64,000 nt of DNA from Urechis unicinctus (taxonomy: Eukaryota; Annelida; Polychaeta; Xenopneusta; Urechidae). Positions 33,870 through 47,275 of this stretch are shown here, one piece after another (the stretch's first letter is position 1; every line of letters starts with the position of its first letter). The DNA lies in assembly GCA_034190875.2 (NCBI GenBank), contig CM067349.1, positions 4,721,979 to 4,785,978 of the forward strand, read 5' to 3'. A model generated the notes under the pieces. That model saw only the letters and a list, made by a program, of their open reading frames with translations, did no database searches and had not been told where the DNA came from. The position numbers were made by a program, and so were the translations under genes.

Positions 33870-34045
33870 TTTAATGTCACGCTCTGTTTGACTGTTTAAA
33901 AGCTAGCAAACGTCTATTGTACATGCTTATGAACAACATACCATATTAGTGATTTGGGATGTAAAATAACGCCATGGTGGCTGTTTGTACAATACCCCGT
34001 CCGGATGTAAAGCATGCCAGTTAACGCGTGGTAAGTCATTCCTTC
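33870..34045. repeat. Segmental repeat, paralogue of 17,600-17,790
   Basis: Shares GTGATTTGGGATGTAA, GCCATGGTGGCTGTTTGTAC and AACGCGTGGTA with the first copy. Confidence 0.9.
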
Positions 34046-34114
34046 ATCCCAAGTTAAAATAAGCACGCATTTTGGTTGCATATACTATTTAATGGTACTA
34101 CATAAGCATGACAG

Positions 34115-34352
<238 letters not shown>

Positions 34353-35423
34353 CCGTAATTGGGTGGGATTGGTTCATCGCTTACACGCAAATATATTAGG
34401 ACTCTAAAAACCTCGAAACATGATGCGTGTTTTGCTTCCTGACCTGAAATGACTGCATCACACAGTTCTTGGAAGAAAGATTTGTCAATCTTATGCGTGC
34501 TTTCAATACCAACGTCCCCTTTGTAAACAGTGTCCTTACTCATTGGGGTCGGCTAGCCTAACAAACTAAATTCAAAGAGGTTGTAATCATCACCCGGCTA
34601 CGCGATGCATGTGCATATAGACTTGTTAGCGCCTGAGTATTTCATTATCTATCAAATTGAAGTATACGGTGTTATTATAATTAATTATTCATAAGAAAAG
34701 AATAAATCATTGTTGCTATATGATAAAGAAAACGGAAAGTGAATGCTACAAACATCAATGCAAATTTAATGAATTGAAACGAAAGTAATTATGATCTGTT
34801 TAAGTTGTCTTTAGCTTGTTTTGGCAGCAGCATGTCAATAGTAAAGCGCATTTTTGTGATAGTTTGTAAGATGATTACGTCGTATGTTAGGCAGATATTA
34901 ATTATGGTTAGAATCACGGTTGGTACGTTCAGCACCATTAACCAGGGTTAATACTTTTCGTCATGAATGCAGAGACAACTTACACAGTGGTTTGTATAAG
35001 CGCCTTTCCAAGTAAATCAGCTCTCGAGGTCATTACCCTCCATTCCTTCAGTTTGGCTTACGCTATTCTGATGACAGACTGGTATCATGCACCTGTACTT
35101 GCAATCAGCGTGTATATTCGTCTTCTCTTTGTTGTACTTGTATTTGGTGACGTCAAAGATGAAAGATGCAGCTTTCACATTTCATTCGCTGTATAAAACG
35201 GTTTTGATCTTAGCATATTTGACTACCGCCTCTCTTGAGGCTGACTAACCTTATGTTAATTATATAACAGAATGTTCTGGAAAGTCCTTATTATCTAACA
35301 GGGCAGCTGCAATATGTGAGAGTACATATCAGCTAAATCTTATCATGGAATAACAATTATATTACACCACTCACACAGGCGACATCACACATTCTGTTTT
35401 AAAACGTTATTAGTAACATTTAG
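34353..35423. other. No gene recognised
   Basis: The start TTGCTTCCTGACCTGAAATGACTGCATCACACAG (34,432) resembles CTCCTGACCTGACATGACTGCATTCCCTG at 14,210, a faint further relative of the 14-kb block. No coding domain is seen. Confidence 0.45.
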
Positions 35424-35424
35424 G

Positions 35425-35890
35425 TTAATGCGCCTTCGTCTAGTGCTACATCATTGTAAATGTGTGATCGGCTTAATCTGTCAGCGCGTAGAGCTTTGTC
35501 GCTGATGAATCTGGCTAATGCAACGGCGTCAAATTATTGATGTGTATCTCAGTCTCTATTGTCAGCTTATGTAGAGATAAATCGTGGAGGGCTATTTGCA
35601 GGAGAAAAGGAGACCTAACCCAAGGCATAAGCAACACTTACAGTACGATAACTTAATTTGTGCATCTTCTAGCTGATGCTTACCTGCTATGCGCCTGCTC
35701 GATACTGGCGTCTGATGCACACTCGTATTGTACTTGTTTAGCTGCAGATGGCCATGAGAACGTAGCATACTCTAAGCTTGAGATCGATTTATACGGGTAG
35801 TTGATATCGTCCTGGGTATTAGAAAATGCATCGCAAGTCCAAACAGCATCCGAGCTGTTGCGAAACAAATTATATATTTATGGCATCAGG
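35425..35890. repeat. Segmental repeat, relative of 18,290-18,760
   Basis: CTAGTGCTACATCATTGTAA, GGCTTAATCTGTCAG.GC, GTCGCTGATGAATCTGGCTAATGCAACGG, then CAGTACGATAACTTAATTT, CAGATGGCCATG and ATTTATAC.GG match in order. Confidence 0.85.
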
Positions 35891-35934
35891 TTATAACAAA
35901 ATAGTTAGGGTGCAAGTTGTTGCGTCATAACATT

Positions 35935-36420
35935 AAAGTCACAAGGAAAGCAAAGCAGGTTACAACACAGAGCACACGGATCAGTGCATGTCGCATGTCA
36001 TTCAATGCCCTAAGCCATCTACGATTTCTTTGCATAGAGAAAAAATAAAGACGTCAAAGACGTTGTGGTTTATCCGAATTAATAGCATGGTTTTAACTTG
36101 TGTCAATGCAACGAATAGGTATCTAGCTATTGCTCAATAATGCCCTATCTTTGCAGACACGTTTTCGACTAGATCACAGGGCCGTCACGTCATCTTAGTA
36201 TATAATCCGGGCATGTTGGCTTGTGGTGGTGGGTGCGGTTTATTTGCTGGCTAATCATTCTAAGGTTGCTTGACATACGCAGCGAATGGGTCAGTATAGG
36301 CACATGCAATGACATCGACAAACGTCTTCACTATTTTCATCACAATAACTTGCCTTGGCTAAGCATAACGAGATGCTACCTAATTGCTCCTGCTAAAGAC
36401 ACCATTTTCATTGCTACAAG
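35935..36420. repeat. Segmental repeat, paralogue of 3,480-3,980
   Basis: Follows directly on the 18-kb-type block, whereas in the first copy its partner lies far upstream. This suggests the family is arranged as a long tandem or cyclic permutation rather than a simple duplication. Confidence 0.55.
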
Positions 36421-37799
36421 AGGCTGTCTGTGCGCGATTGAGCTTGTTGATTTAAATATCTCACTCAAAACAGGACCCTCAGCAATCAATGTTCTCTTGC
36501 CGTCACCAGGTGCCCGTAAAGTCGAGCGAAATTCCACCACATTCTATCCTGATGTTAATGATAAATGCTCAGATATGTACCTGACGTGTAGATACACATA
36601 GGGTTTTGCATTCATTTATCAGTTTCCATGCACACTTCACAGCCGTCAGGTCTGTAAACGGAGGAAGTATCAAAGGAGGTATCTGTTGAGAGATGGGTGT
36701 TTTTTTGTTATATGCATAAATTGTTTGAAACACAGACGAAAATTATCCCCAAATATATATCCTCAGCGAGTTTAGCTACAAGGTAATCAGGCAAGGTAAT
36801 GGCTCGATGTTCAGCTCAAATATCTTTAAAAGGTTGGTATAAGAGGCATCCTGCATGACAGGCCACATGATGAGCGGTTCAGTACTTTATTGCACATGAA
36901 ATTAAGGCACTAAGGCTGATTCCCCCCAAAAATAATTTTCCGCATAAAAGACTTTTAACTAGGAACAGTAAAAGCTATATCTACATCTACGCTTGTTTTT
37001 AAAACTTAAAATCGTCTTAAATATATTTAAAATCAGCATTTAATAGGACGAGTCCTTCACAAAACTAAAGGTTTGCAATCCATTTCAATGTATCGTATCC
37101 CTTCCAATTCATCACTTTACTGGTGAAATCATCATGTGAGAATAGCGGCATGTTGATCACCATAACACAAAACTTCGATTCGCTTACATTTATAGAAACA
37201 TAGAATCAGCTGTTCTGCAGCAGGCTGCAGGCAAGTGTTCACCTCTTGGATTATACGAATCCTTTATTACTACTGAGTCCGCATGATAATCGCATTTAAT
37301 CTGATGCAGTTGGTTTTGAGGGAAAGGTTTGGGTTGCAAGTTATCAAGTGAACCAAGCCCGGGTGCAAAAGTTAGAGTTGTGCTCTCCAGACAATTAAAA
37401 ACCGGCAAAACTTGCGCTATCGCATTTCAGTCAGATGCCCGATTGTCCGTGCATGTTATATGTTTGTTCCTTCACCTTAGGTTTATATACTCTGTGATCC
37501 TCTTACTTGAAAACGTCATGGATCACAGAGATAAGCATATATCCCTGACCACTGAGATGAGTTCTCGTTATGGACCATGCTTCGAACGTAGCTGACAGCA
37601 TGTACGCGACAGATGACTATCTTTATCTTTGCGCAAGCATGGTCATAGAAATAAAGATATCATTGAAACAAACTCTGATAACATATTTTGACGGTCTAAA
37701 ATCCTTTGTTTTTACTAATTGACAAGGCATTCCGTAGAAGACAAGCACATGACAATTCAGATATCCCTTTCATTAACATATATATCGGCATAAGGTTAA
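36421..37799. other. No gene recognised
   Basis: AT-rich sequence. The 126-codon frame at 36,221-36,601 extends into it, with no recognisable domain. The overlapping short frames at 37,190-37,595 are on opposite strands. Confidence 0.4.
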
Positions 37800-38170
37800 C
37801 TGCGGACAAACATGACTTTTAACCAAACACAAACACAACCTAATCATGTAGACACAAAAGATCGTGATGGATTATGGCAGTCGCATAAGAGGCATCATGG
37901 CCTTGTATGGTATCATTGTAATGACGGCGAGCGCACTTAAATAACGAGAACTGACAGCCGTAATTGGAAAATCCGTCCTCTTCATCAAATACCAGCGATA
38001 TTCCGACAATAAAAGTACATAACCATCTGTCTTCTGTGAGGCCAGCTGTCCTGCGCTGTCCTGCACTGTCCTGCGCAGTCCGATGTCACACCTCGGGACA
38101 TGGTCGCTATGAACCCCCACATATAATTTGTTCCAATTACAATATGTGTTTCGCTTGACATGATGGCCTT
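37800..38170. repeat. Segmental repeat, inverted copy of 180-470
   Basis: The reverse complement is colinear with the window start. It contains a local expansion of a 10-bp unit (CTGTCCTGCG, three copies at 38,046-38,075) absent from the partner. Confidence 0.6.
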
Positions 38171-38944
38171 TAAACGATGCAATTACAGTTGCGTTTAGGG
38201 AGACATTATTGCAATTGTTCAATGTTAAAGCTGCAGTTTATGTCTGTTTGTCTTTTGTGCTGCTGTAAGCGGGTTGAGATATTGTGGTCCAATCAATGGT
38301 GTATTTCTAACATGTTCTACAACTGTCCAGTTTGCATGGAGCTGACTTAGTCATTTCTTTTCGCGGTATTAATGGGCAAATACATTTATCAACTCATCGA
38401 CTCATTCAACCACATATTGGACTCAATCATGCATGCAATCATCATACATTAATTATACAATACCATCTGCTTGTGCAAGCCCCTAACTTACTAATCCTAT
38501 CTTACCAGCCCTATCAATGCCATGTAGCGTATAGGTAGAAGAGCCATCAGCTCGGATTAAGACAATCCTTCGTTACATGCTGGCGTCCATTCCGTGGGGT
38601 GATCGCTCCCCATCTCCTACCTTACACGCCACTACAGCGGATATATAACAGACGATATCATATGTGATTCGCTACATACTTGCGTGTTAATAGTAATATT
38701 TGACAAACTCACTCGTTTGATATGGTTCACAAACGACTGTAGTAGTTGCATGTGTGTATTTCATGCTTTATCAAGCGACCAATCGAAGCTCATATTATAG
38801 CATGATAACGCTCACTCAACGGTATAACGGGCGAACTGTTGACCCGACTGCAGTCAGTCTTATATATTGACTGTCGTAACGCAGACATCATTGGTAAAAA
38901 TATCAGCTTCGTTGATGATATTTCTTGGAACTGACTTGATAGGG
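38171..38944. other. No gene recognised
   Basis: Contains a run of CATCGACTCATTCAACCACATATTGGACTCAATCATGCATGCAATCATCATAC-like pyrimidine-biased words but no feature that I can name. Confidence 0.4.
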
Positions 38945-38958
38945 GATATATATATATA

Positions 38959-38993
<35 letters not shown>

Positions 38994-39032
38994 TATATAT
39001 ATATATAGATATATATATATATATATATATAT

Positions 39033-39082
<50 letters not shown>

Positions 39083-39212
39083 TGTATATATATATATACA
39101 TATTATACATATTATATATATGTATATATATATATATATGCATATATATGTACATGTATATATATATATATAAATATTATCTATATATATATATATATGC
39201 ATATATATATGC

Positions 39213-39249
<37 letters not shown>

Positions 39250-39335
39250 GAGGTATATATAGATATATATTTAGAAATATATATGCATATATATATACAT
39301 ATATATAATATGTATAGATATATATATATATATAT

Positions 39336-39400
<65 letters not shown>

Positions 39401-39410
39401 AATACATATG

Positions 39411-39481
<71 letters not shown>

Positions 39482-39506
39482 AATATATTATATATATAAA
39501 TATATC
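38945..39506. repeat. Degenerate TA simple-sequence region
   Basis: About 560 bp of TATA with ATGTACATG, GCATATATATGCA and TAGAGATA variants, ending in a purer tract at about 39,335-39,475. The long YIYI frames on both strands are artefacts. Confidence 0.97.
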
Positions 39507-40544
39507 ATTTCTGAGTGGCAGTCTGTACAATTTGGATATTTTTCTAACCTTACGACGTTTGACACACAGATGTCTGGAAGCACGGTCAAATGAATAGTTA
39601 CCGTCTGCAATCCACTTTCTGTACTTCTCAAGCAATGATTGTGCTGTTCCAAATGGCGATGTTTCGACAGACATATAAGCGGAATTTCCTTCCATGGGGA
39701 ATAAAATATCATTGCAAAACTGAGATATTAAACAAGGGATATTAAATATATTTATTGCTCGCAATATTTCCTGCTGAAACACAGAAAAATCAAGCCACCT
39801 ATTTCAATATATATGCCAAAGCATTGAATGCGATAATCACTACCGTAATTGCAGTCTATCGTGTATCGCCAATATGTAGCTGGTCGTGCTGACCATTAGA
39901 ACGATAGCAATAACAATTCTGAGGCCGATGCAACACGTGAAGGGCAGTCAACAAGCCTTACCATCGATAGAGCAAGAAGTCATTGTTCATTTAACATTAA
40001 ACATCGCAGCATGAAGGTTGAGCAGGAATAATTTGAGTGTACTTTAGAGGCTTGTGGTCGAGAATCTTGCAAGATGGCGAGTGGGAGTGTGCGAGATGAT
40101 GAATCCATAATCAACGTGACCACGCGGTTGTTATCGTCTTCTATAGATGTACACTTACTGCACCCACGCCACATATTCTCACTCGTCACCAACATTGATG
40201 CCGTCACTGCGTGCGTGTTGCCTTCCTGCGGCTAGGTGAATGGTAATAATGATCGACATGCATGTGAACAATCACTAGATGCAGGCCTTACTACACGGCA
40301 TAGCGATAGCAACTAGCAAAGCACTCCTAAGCTGGCAAATATGACTGGAACGGCAAGATCCTGTCAGCGACAGGTCTCTAGTGCTTTAACGACGATTAAA
40401 CAATTCATTACAACCTCGGCAATCAAATGCATATTAAGGTAGATCAATTCCCAGTTATTCAGAGGAAATTGCAACTTGTCGCCAGGGCATTCGGTGGCAT
40501 GCTAATAAACTTCTATGCGATCGCACAATTAGCACCCTGGAACT
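39507..40544. other. No gene recognised
   Basis: Less AT-rich than average near 39,900-40,400. The minus-strand frames at 39,488-39,712 and 39,980-40,207 have no recognisable domain. Confidence 0.4.
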
Positions 40545-41260
40545 CCTGTACGATATTGGTTTGTCGGTGATTATGGGAACCGCAAATATCTCTTTACGCT
40601 ATATATCTATTAAGTAAGAATGCCTGGCCAACTACTCTATCATAATACAAGATGCCATAAATTGATACACTTTGCTTGATTCGCAGTAGTGCAAATGTAA
40701 CAGAATTGTCTTGGCTACATCTGTCAATGGTGTTTTTCTAATTATCATTCTTGTTGAAGGATCAAATAGCACGATATAAATAACACGTTTGAATCGAAAC
40801 TGAAGTCTGTATGTTGTTTTACCATGATATGAAAAATACCATTGTCATTATGGAAACAATATACGACCTAGTATTTGTATGTGAAAGCATAAGTTAGAAT
40901 GGTTTATGGCGCCTTCGGCAGACTAGCTTCATGAGACAAATTCAGCTTTGCGATTATCCGATATGTTAGGAATAATAAAGATAGTTTTTAAAATGATCTT
41001 TATCGGCCGATTGGGCTTGAAATAGTAGTAGTAGTAATATTATATCAATATTTCTGTGTGACATGAAGTTATATGGAGAACGTGGACACCTTGATGCTGG
41101 GTTAACTTACAATAATAATCCATATGGTGAGATCAAGGACCGGTTCACACCACAAGTCTTTTATAACAATATAAACGCCTTATTGCAGGTATGGTGGGTG
41201 ATGAACTAATGAGCTTACTGACTGGCGCTAATAACAGCACATACCTTGTATATTTAGGTA
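40545..41260. repeat. Segmental repeat, paralogue of 25,000-26,340
   Basis: Carries the single-monomer counterpart (41,206-41,245) of the 59-bp minisatellite and lacks the SINE found at 25.6 kb. Confidence 0.75.
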
Positions 41261-41905
41261 CAACACTCTATAGGTAAGGGAAAGAACACCTAGCCAGACA
41301 TTGATCTGGTTCACACACTAGGTTAATGACTACAAAGCATTATGTTAGACTAATTACTACAAAGACAATGCTAACACTGCACATTCGATTAACAAAATGT
41401 GATATTCACTGATTCATATTCATAACAACCAAGGATACAGTCAAGTCATTATTCAAACATGCATAGGGTACAAGACACATTTTGTGCATGCATTGCTATA
41501 AGAAGTCACCTTGGGATACACTGTCGAATCACCGTTTGGTTCTTTGAGCCATTTGAAAGCAAACGTTGTGCAGAATATAAGAGCTAATTAGATAAGGTAC
41601 CAGCTTCTCACCAAACAATGTATGCTCACATATACTTTCTGTTAGTTATGGCTCGTTCTAATTACACTTTTGTTGACAACGAAACGTTGAGCGACCAGAC
41701 ATTTGCATCTGTGTTCTCAAGAATCATTTGAGGTGGTGCAACAGTGAGCAAGTGAAACTAATTAACTTACCGATAATAAAATAAAAGATGAAAATGTCGC
41801 AAAGAGCAGGGTTCGAACCTCCGACCTGATTGAGGTTATAACATAAACCCTGTGATATGGTAGCGATCAGGTGTTTGTATATTAATTCAACAGAATACGC
41901 ATGCA
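41261..41905. repeat. Segmental repeat, paralogue of 27,020-27,575
   Basis: Includes AACACTCTATAG, CAGACATTGATCTGGTTCACACAC, GTTAGACTAAT and GAATATAAGAGCTAATTAGATAAGGTA, then the tRNA-like element. Confidence 0.8.
41758..41890 (-). mobile_element. tRNA-derived SINE-like element
   Basis: On the minus strand a tRNA-like order is seen: a possible anticodon stem-loop GGTT...AACC (about 41,837-41,852), a spacer, then a perfect B box GGTTCGAACCC (41,809-41,819) within a T-arm-like GGAGG-TTCGAAC-CCTGC with four of five stem pairs. It ends in an AT tail TTTTATTTTATTATCGG. The tail and junction (41,758-41,801) recur alone at 43,003-43,046. The A box and an acceptor stem are not convincing, so it is not a working tRNA gene. 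Confidence 0.45.
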
Positions 41906-43002
41906 CATGAACGGCAAATGAATATCACAATGCGCTATAACAATGTTGACAGTTTCTCAATATGTTCAACCCATCATTTACAGTGGCACATGTGCGCATT
42001 GTTTAGACACTGATAATAAATTCGAGCAGCATAACCTTGGCGAAACAATGTCATCTTCAATTGAACTCAATACACGATAACGTTGTTGTTCATCACGATT
42101 TGCAATTCTGTATTGAGAGGGCACATTGTAGCAAGATCAATACCTGGCCAGTACACAATGGGGGCTGATACAACGCGCAGTAATTATGAGGATAGATTGC
42201 ATGGTAGTATCAACATTTATTACGACATGACATTTGCATTTAGAACGACTCAAAATATAATACGATTGCATAAATACATTTATACACACACACGGCAAAT
42301 CACTAATAGATGTTTAAAATCTTAACGAGGATATCAGGTAGCCTACGTAACCATTGAAACTGACTTTTGCTTTCGATAAATTTCAAATACTGACGATGGT
42401 TATGTATCGAACGCATTACCAATCACTATCAAGATACCATTTTTTATGCCGTACATGACAACGATCTATCCTTATCATCACCCACTATACACCCCTACTT
42501 CCGCTTCCGTTAGACCTTTGCTAATGAATACATTTTTGTTAACCATATCAAGTTCTAAGTAGGTAGTCGAATGTTTCCATGCTTGGCTACTGGCAAAATA
42601 CTTCCGGATTGTTCAAAAACTGCAACCGTTCATCAAGGAAACACCATTAGCAATATCTGCATCCTTGAAAATCAGCCAGGTCAATTCGCAAGCAAAATCG
42701 ACAAACAATGTTTTAACAATTTCCGCTACTGTCCAAACTGAAACTGCCAATCCCGTCATGCCATATACTGCATGACATCCACAGTCTGTCAAAAACACAA
42801 CCGCGCCGAACTTGCAAAGTTGCCATTATAGGCATCATATGATAACAATACAATCCTTCTATCCTGAGGGTTCCAACAATATGAAGGTACACATAATATC
42901 ATTCATAACAAGCCACCCACAAGACCAAATCAAACGAACACACAATGGATTAATCAACCTAGAACATTAATGTATAAACATTACCTTTCACACGAACAAC
43001 CT
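41906..43002. other. No gene recognised
   Basis: AT-rich sequence with short frames only (for example 42,083-42,325 plus, 42,613-42,798 minus). No domain or repeat is recognised. Confidence 0.4.
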
Positions 43003-43046
43003 AATTAACTTACCGATAATAAAATAAAAGAGGAAAATGTCGCAAA
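43003..43046 (-). mobile_element. Tail fragment of the same SINE-like element
   Basis: CTAATTAACTTACCGATAATAAAATAAAAGA, then GAAAATGTCGCAAA, match 41,758-41,801 almost perfectly and then diverge before the B box. A separate partial copy supports mobility of this unit. Confidence 0.6.
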
Positions 43047-44556
43047 CTTATATACTTAAACAACAACGTGTGCGCTGTTGATAAGACACATAAAAAAATA
43101 TGATGACATCGTGTGTCGTGACAACAAGCACCTGTAGAACACGTACAAGTGGTTCGCTCTTTTCGGATTACCGATGATTACGAATACTGGGTGTTATAAT
43201 TGCCGCAATAGCATAAGTAGCGTTCAGTTACAATGGACTGATTATATTGATTTGATTGCTTCCAATGTACACCTGACCATACTTAATTTAGATTTAAAGC
43301 TACTACATCCCTACATCTTATCACACGATCAATTCACTTCGTCGGTCTACTTAGGCTGTTATAGCAGGATACATCAGATGTATATAACCAGGTTCCGTAT
43401 GGAAAGTGAATGGCATGTTGTGTTTCTCAATTCAATCAGACTTTCGAGGTTACCTGCGCTACTTCAAAATACAAATGCGGGTTCAAATCTCGTTGTTGGT
43501 CGAATATTGACCACAGTGGCATTTTGTCACTTTCCCTTTCAACAAGCTATCTTTAAGATCATTCCCAAACAAATCCTCTTTTCAGATTTGAATAACAAAT
43601 GAATACATTGATAGGCCTGTGCAATACTGAAATATACAAAGAATTATTTCATCGATACATACCCGAATGACTCAATTGGCTTTAGTAGTTTTATTACAAT
43701 AAGCGACATGTGCATAAGACGTTCCTGTTTGGCATTGTCTGCCACTTTATGTGAATGAAACATTGATTAATGGAATTACAAACATATTCGCTTACTTTTC
43801 ATGTTGAGCTCCTTGCTTTGGCCTCAAAGAGGTGGATTGAGAATGGCATGAATTATTTGAACTGACGAAAGTAAAGGGGCATTAGCTAAGAGGCGATAAA
43901 GTTTATATTGCGCTGACGAATAACCGGAACACCCAATTGAAGTTGCATGAGTCGTCGCCGCGACTGCGATGACTATGAATAAAGCTTGTGGTGTCTTTGA
44001 AACACATCTTGATCTTTAAGATGACATGTCAAGACCAACCTGTCTTAAGGATATGTGTATCACACCGGCGTTATACTCGGCAAGAGGCATTGACTTATCT
44101 TACGCAGTCAATGACCATGGTTCTCGTGATTGGAAAAGAAAAAAATAACCTACGGCTTGTTAACTGACGTGCTGTGCTATTTTACCGACGACCACTTGTA
44201 CATTACAATACATCGACAGTCACTGTAATTATATGATGTTATTTAAATCTTACAAAATTAAAGGTGACATCAAGGATGCATCTACGCGTAGTGTTAATCC
44301 CTGACAAATATCCGCAAGCAGATCGGCCTAATCAGGTCATGTTATAACATTGTCTGTGTTTGTCATGAATTTCACGTCTAGTTATGCGTTGCACGATTTC
44401 TCGGCACAGTTCTTATCAGAATGTGACAAGTATTGTAATGAAAGTCTTACAGTGCATGTCATTTCATCAGAAAATGACTTTTGTGCTGGTAGAACACTCG
44501 TGTAAGGCACGTGGTGAAACTTTCACATCATACATATGTGTTTTTGAACAATAAGC
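43047..44556. other. No gene recognised
   Basis: Contains a 142-codon plus-strand open frame (43,174-43,602) that starts with ATG but shows no domain. A tRNA T-arm-like word GCGGGTTCAAATCTCG lies at 43,480, without a supporting A box. Confidence 0.4.
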
Positions 44557-45444
44557 ATATATATATATATAGATATAGAGAGAGATATATATATATAGAT
44601 ATATATATAGAGATATATATAGATATATATATATATATATATATATAGAGATATATATATATATATTTATATATTTATATATTTAGGTATATAAAATATT
44701 TATGTATAGATATGTATTTAGAAATAAAGAGTAATAGAGATATCTCTCTATGTCCCCCTGAAGAGATAGATCTAAATAAAGAAAGATCTATAGAGAGAGA
44801 AAGAAAATAAATCTCCTCTAGAGGGAGGGATGTATCTATATCCCTGTCTCTCTCTCTTTCTCTCCCTCTCTCTCCCTATCTAGGGAGAGAGAGAAAGGGA
44901 TAGAAATCTATATCTCTCTCTAGTATATATAGAGAGAGAGATATAAATATATATATATCTCTTTCATATATATATATATCCATATATCTATATATATATA
45001 TACTCATATATATGACATATATATATATATATATAATATACATATATATATACATATATATATATATGTGCTAATTTATAAAATATATGATATACATAAA
45101 ACATCTGTATATATATATATATATATATATGTGCTATTTGTAGGTAAACATATATGCGTATATAAAATATATATGTATACAGATATATATGAATAAATAT
45201 ATCATATATTTATAGGTAAACATATTTTATATACTCATATATATTCCTAAATATATAGATATACATATATATATTTATTTATAAACAAATTGTGATAAAT
45301 ATATATATATGCATATGTCTATACACATATGTACACAAATTTGTATATATATTATATAGAGATATATATATAGATATATATTTATATTATATATAAAACA
45401 AATTATGTCTATACACATATGTACACAAATGTATATATATAAGA

Positions 45445-45475
<31 letters not shown>

Positions 45476-45481
45476 TTGTAT

Positions 45482-45527
<46 letters not shown>

Positions 45528-45531
45528 TATA

Positions 45532-45574
<43 letters not shown>

Positions 45575-45611
45575 CTATATATCTATATATATATATATAT
45601 ATATGTGTGTG
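44557..45611. repeat. 1-kb cryptically simple TA/TC/GA region
   Basis: TATA-rich with embedded inverted words (AGAGAGATATC, a TCTCTCTC...AGAGAGAG pair around 44,840-44,935) and diverged TAAACATATAT motifs. The sequence is a mosaic of AT- and CT-type slippage products; no coding is possible. Confidence 0.95.
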
Positions 45612-46565
45612 CGAATATTTAAATATGTTCCTACTCAAGCCATCTAAGGTTTTCACATAACCTGCACCTACTGTCTTTGGTGAGAATCTGAACTAAGCAT
45701 GACGCCTGGTGGCTAGTTATTCTACATTATTCATCCGTTCTCGGGTATAATTTTGTAGCCTTTCACAAGCTGACGTCAAACTGTTGGCATTAATTATATG
45801 CTCGGTTGTTTGGTACATTGCAGAATTGGCTTTATTCTAGTTGGTTACATTTATATATGTGGGTATTTATGTATCAATTGTGGCATAGGCTGTATGGCAA
45901 GTGGGCAGCAATATGCGATGACTCGACATGTTATGGTGGGCAATTTTGCGGTTGGCATCCACCTGGATTGCTGGGTAAATGTTGCTGTAGTAATGACAAC
46001 GTGTTATTCGCAGCGTTACCATCTTTCTCATTTGGTGTTTAATGGAAAAACAACCATTGTTCGACCCTTTCTTTACAACATAATTATCGCAAAAGCACAA
46101 TAGTGGCAGTGATCTCCGTTTATATCTGTAAATTCGAAGCTTATACGATTGACAAAAACGAAAATGTAAGGCAACTCAATTTGAAACATAATAGTTCCAT
46201 GGATTAGCAGTATCAAATTAATAGCAGATGTAGTAACGTCGGGTCCTTTATATACTTGCTACTGCATGGTACTCCAGGATGCAATGTTGCTGTGAGTGGT
46301 AAATTTTCCAAATATTTCACCCAATCATGTGGAGTCATCGTGGTCCAACATGACTGCACTTAACCTGTGGTACTTTATGGGATAGAATCATAGCGTGCAG
46401 AGCGGCCCACCATTAAGGTATGGAAGAGAGCCGGGAACGTCCAAGCTACACGCCGTGTTTAATGCACAGCGCGTCATACCATGCCAATGATCAATTATCA
46501 CTGTAGCATTTACAGCAACACAAACAGCACAGATTGCCCGCAACACCGCTCTCTTATTCGTTCAA
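45612..46565. other. No gene recognised
   Basis: Plus-strand frames at 45,798-46,103 and 45,806-46,042 overlap in different phases, and a minus frame overlaps both. None has a recognised domain. Confidence 0.4.
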
Positions 46566-46673
46566 CTCATCTTGGATCCCACTTGAATGGTGTTTGACTC
46601 AATGTCAGCGAACACGCAGCTCGTCTTTGATCCCACTTGAATGGTGTTTGACTCAATGTCAGCGAACACGCAG
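46566..46673 (+). repeat. 54-bp tandem duplication, 2 copies
   Basis: The unit containing GATCCCACTTGAATGGTGTTTGACTCAATGTCAGCGAACACGCAG-type sequence occurs at 46,566 and 46,620 with three or so differences. A third start (TTCATCGTGGATCC) then diverges. Confidence 0.95.
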
Positions 46674-47038
46674 TTCATCGTGGATCCTACATTGCCATTT
46701 AGTGTTAGTTTGTGTCCAATGTTTTAGATGGCTCAACTTACGTCATTAAGTCGGGCCTTTTAATGAAACCGAGCTTTATTCATCGGAGCATACTTTCTCG
46801 ATCATGACGCTTGCTTGCCAATGTCGTATAATTGTGACATATAGCTACAACTAAACCATCGCACTATAGCATCACATTGAGCGTTTACTTGGTTAGTAAA
46901 AAATGGCGTTAAAATGACCAATGATTAGATAAGAGTTATTCAAGCATCGATTTTATTCTGAATTAAAGAATATTAATGTTCTTTTTTATAAATAATCAGC
47001 TGACGAAAGTCTATTAAATTAAAGACGTTATCGTCAAC

Positions 47039-47089
47039 TGTCGACGTGTAAATTTTTACCTGTATCTTGAGCTGTAAAACACGTCGACA
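47039..47089. repeat. Perfect 11-bp inverted repeat (hairpin)
   Basis: TGTCGACGTGT (47,039-47,049) is exactly complementary to ACACGTCGACA (47,079-47,089), with a 29-base loop. It could be a hairpin in RNA, a remnant of a small inverted-repeat element, or chance. Confidence 0.75.
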
Positions 47090-47275
47090 CCTGGCTTACA
47101 CGTCTCTTGATTGGCGTGAATATGCATGGAAAATGAAAGCACTGAGTATAAAGAACTGGTGATCAAAGGAATGTAATCTGCATAAACATATTGTACTCTA
47201 TGGATGAAGGTAATTGGATGCAGCCTGATGTGCAAAATATTACTTTAATTAGCTAATTAATTTGATTAACTCTCC

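Noticed and set aside
36221..36601. 126-codon plus-strand frame as a gene
   Set aside because: No domain. Its counterpart in the paralogous block at 3.7 kb does not keep the frame over the same length.
38790..39782. Long open frames of 120-201 codons reading YIYIYI on both strands (also at 34,085-34,543, 45,405-45,647 and 49,160-49,944)
   Set aside because: They are translations of TA/ATATAT microsatellites; alternating TA has no stop in two frames.
41758..41890. Functional tRNA gene
   Set aside because: A B box and partial T arm are present, but no convincing A box, acceptor stem or complete cloverleaf.
43470..43500. tRNA T-arm-like GCGGGTTCAAATCTCG
   Set aside because: Isolated B-box-like word without an upstream A box at tRNA spacing.
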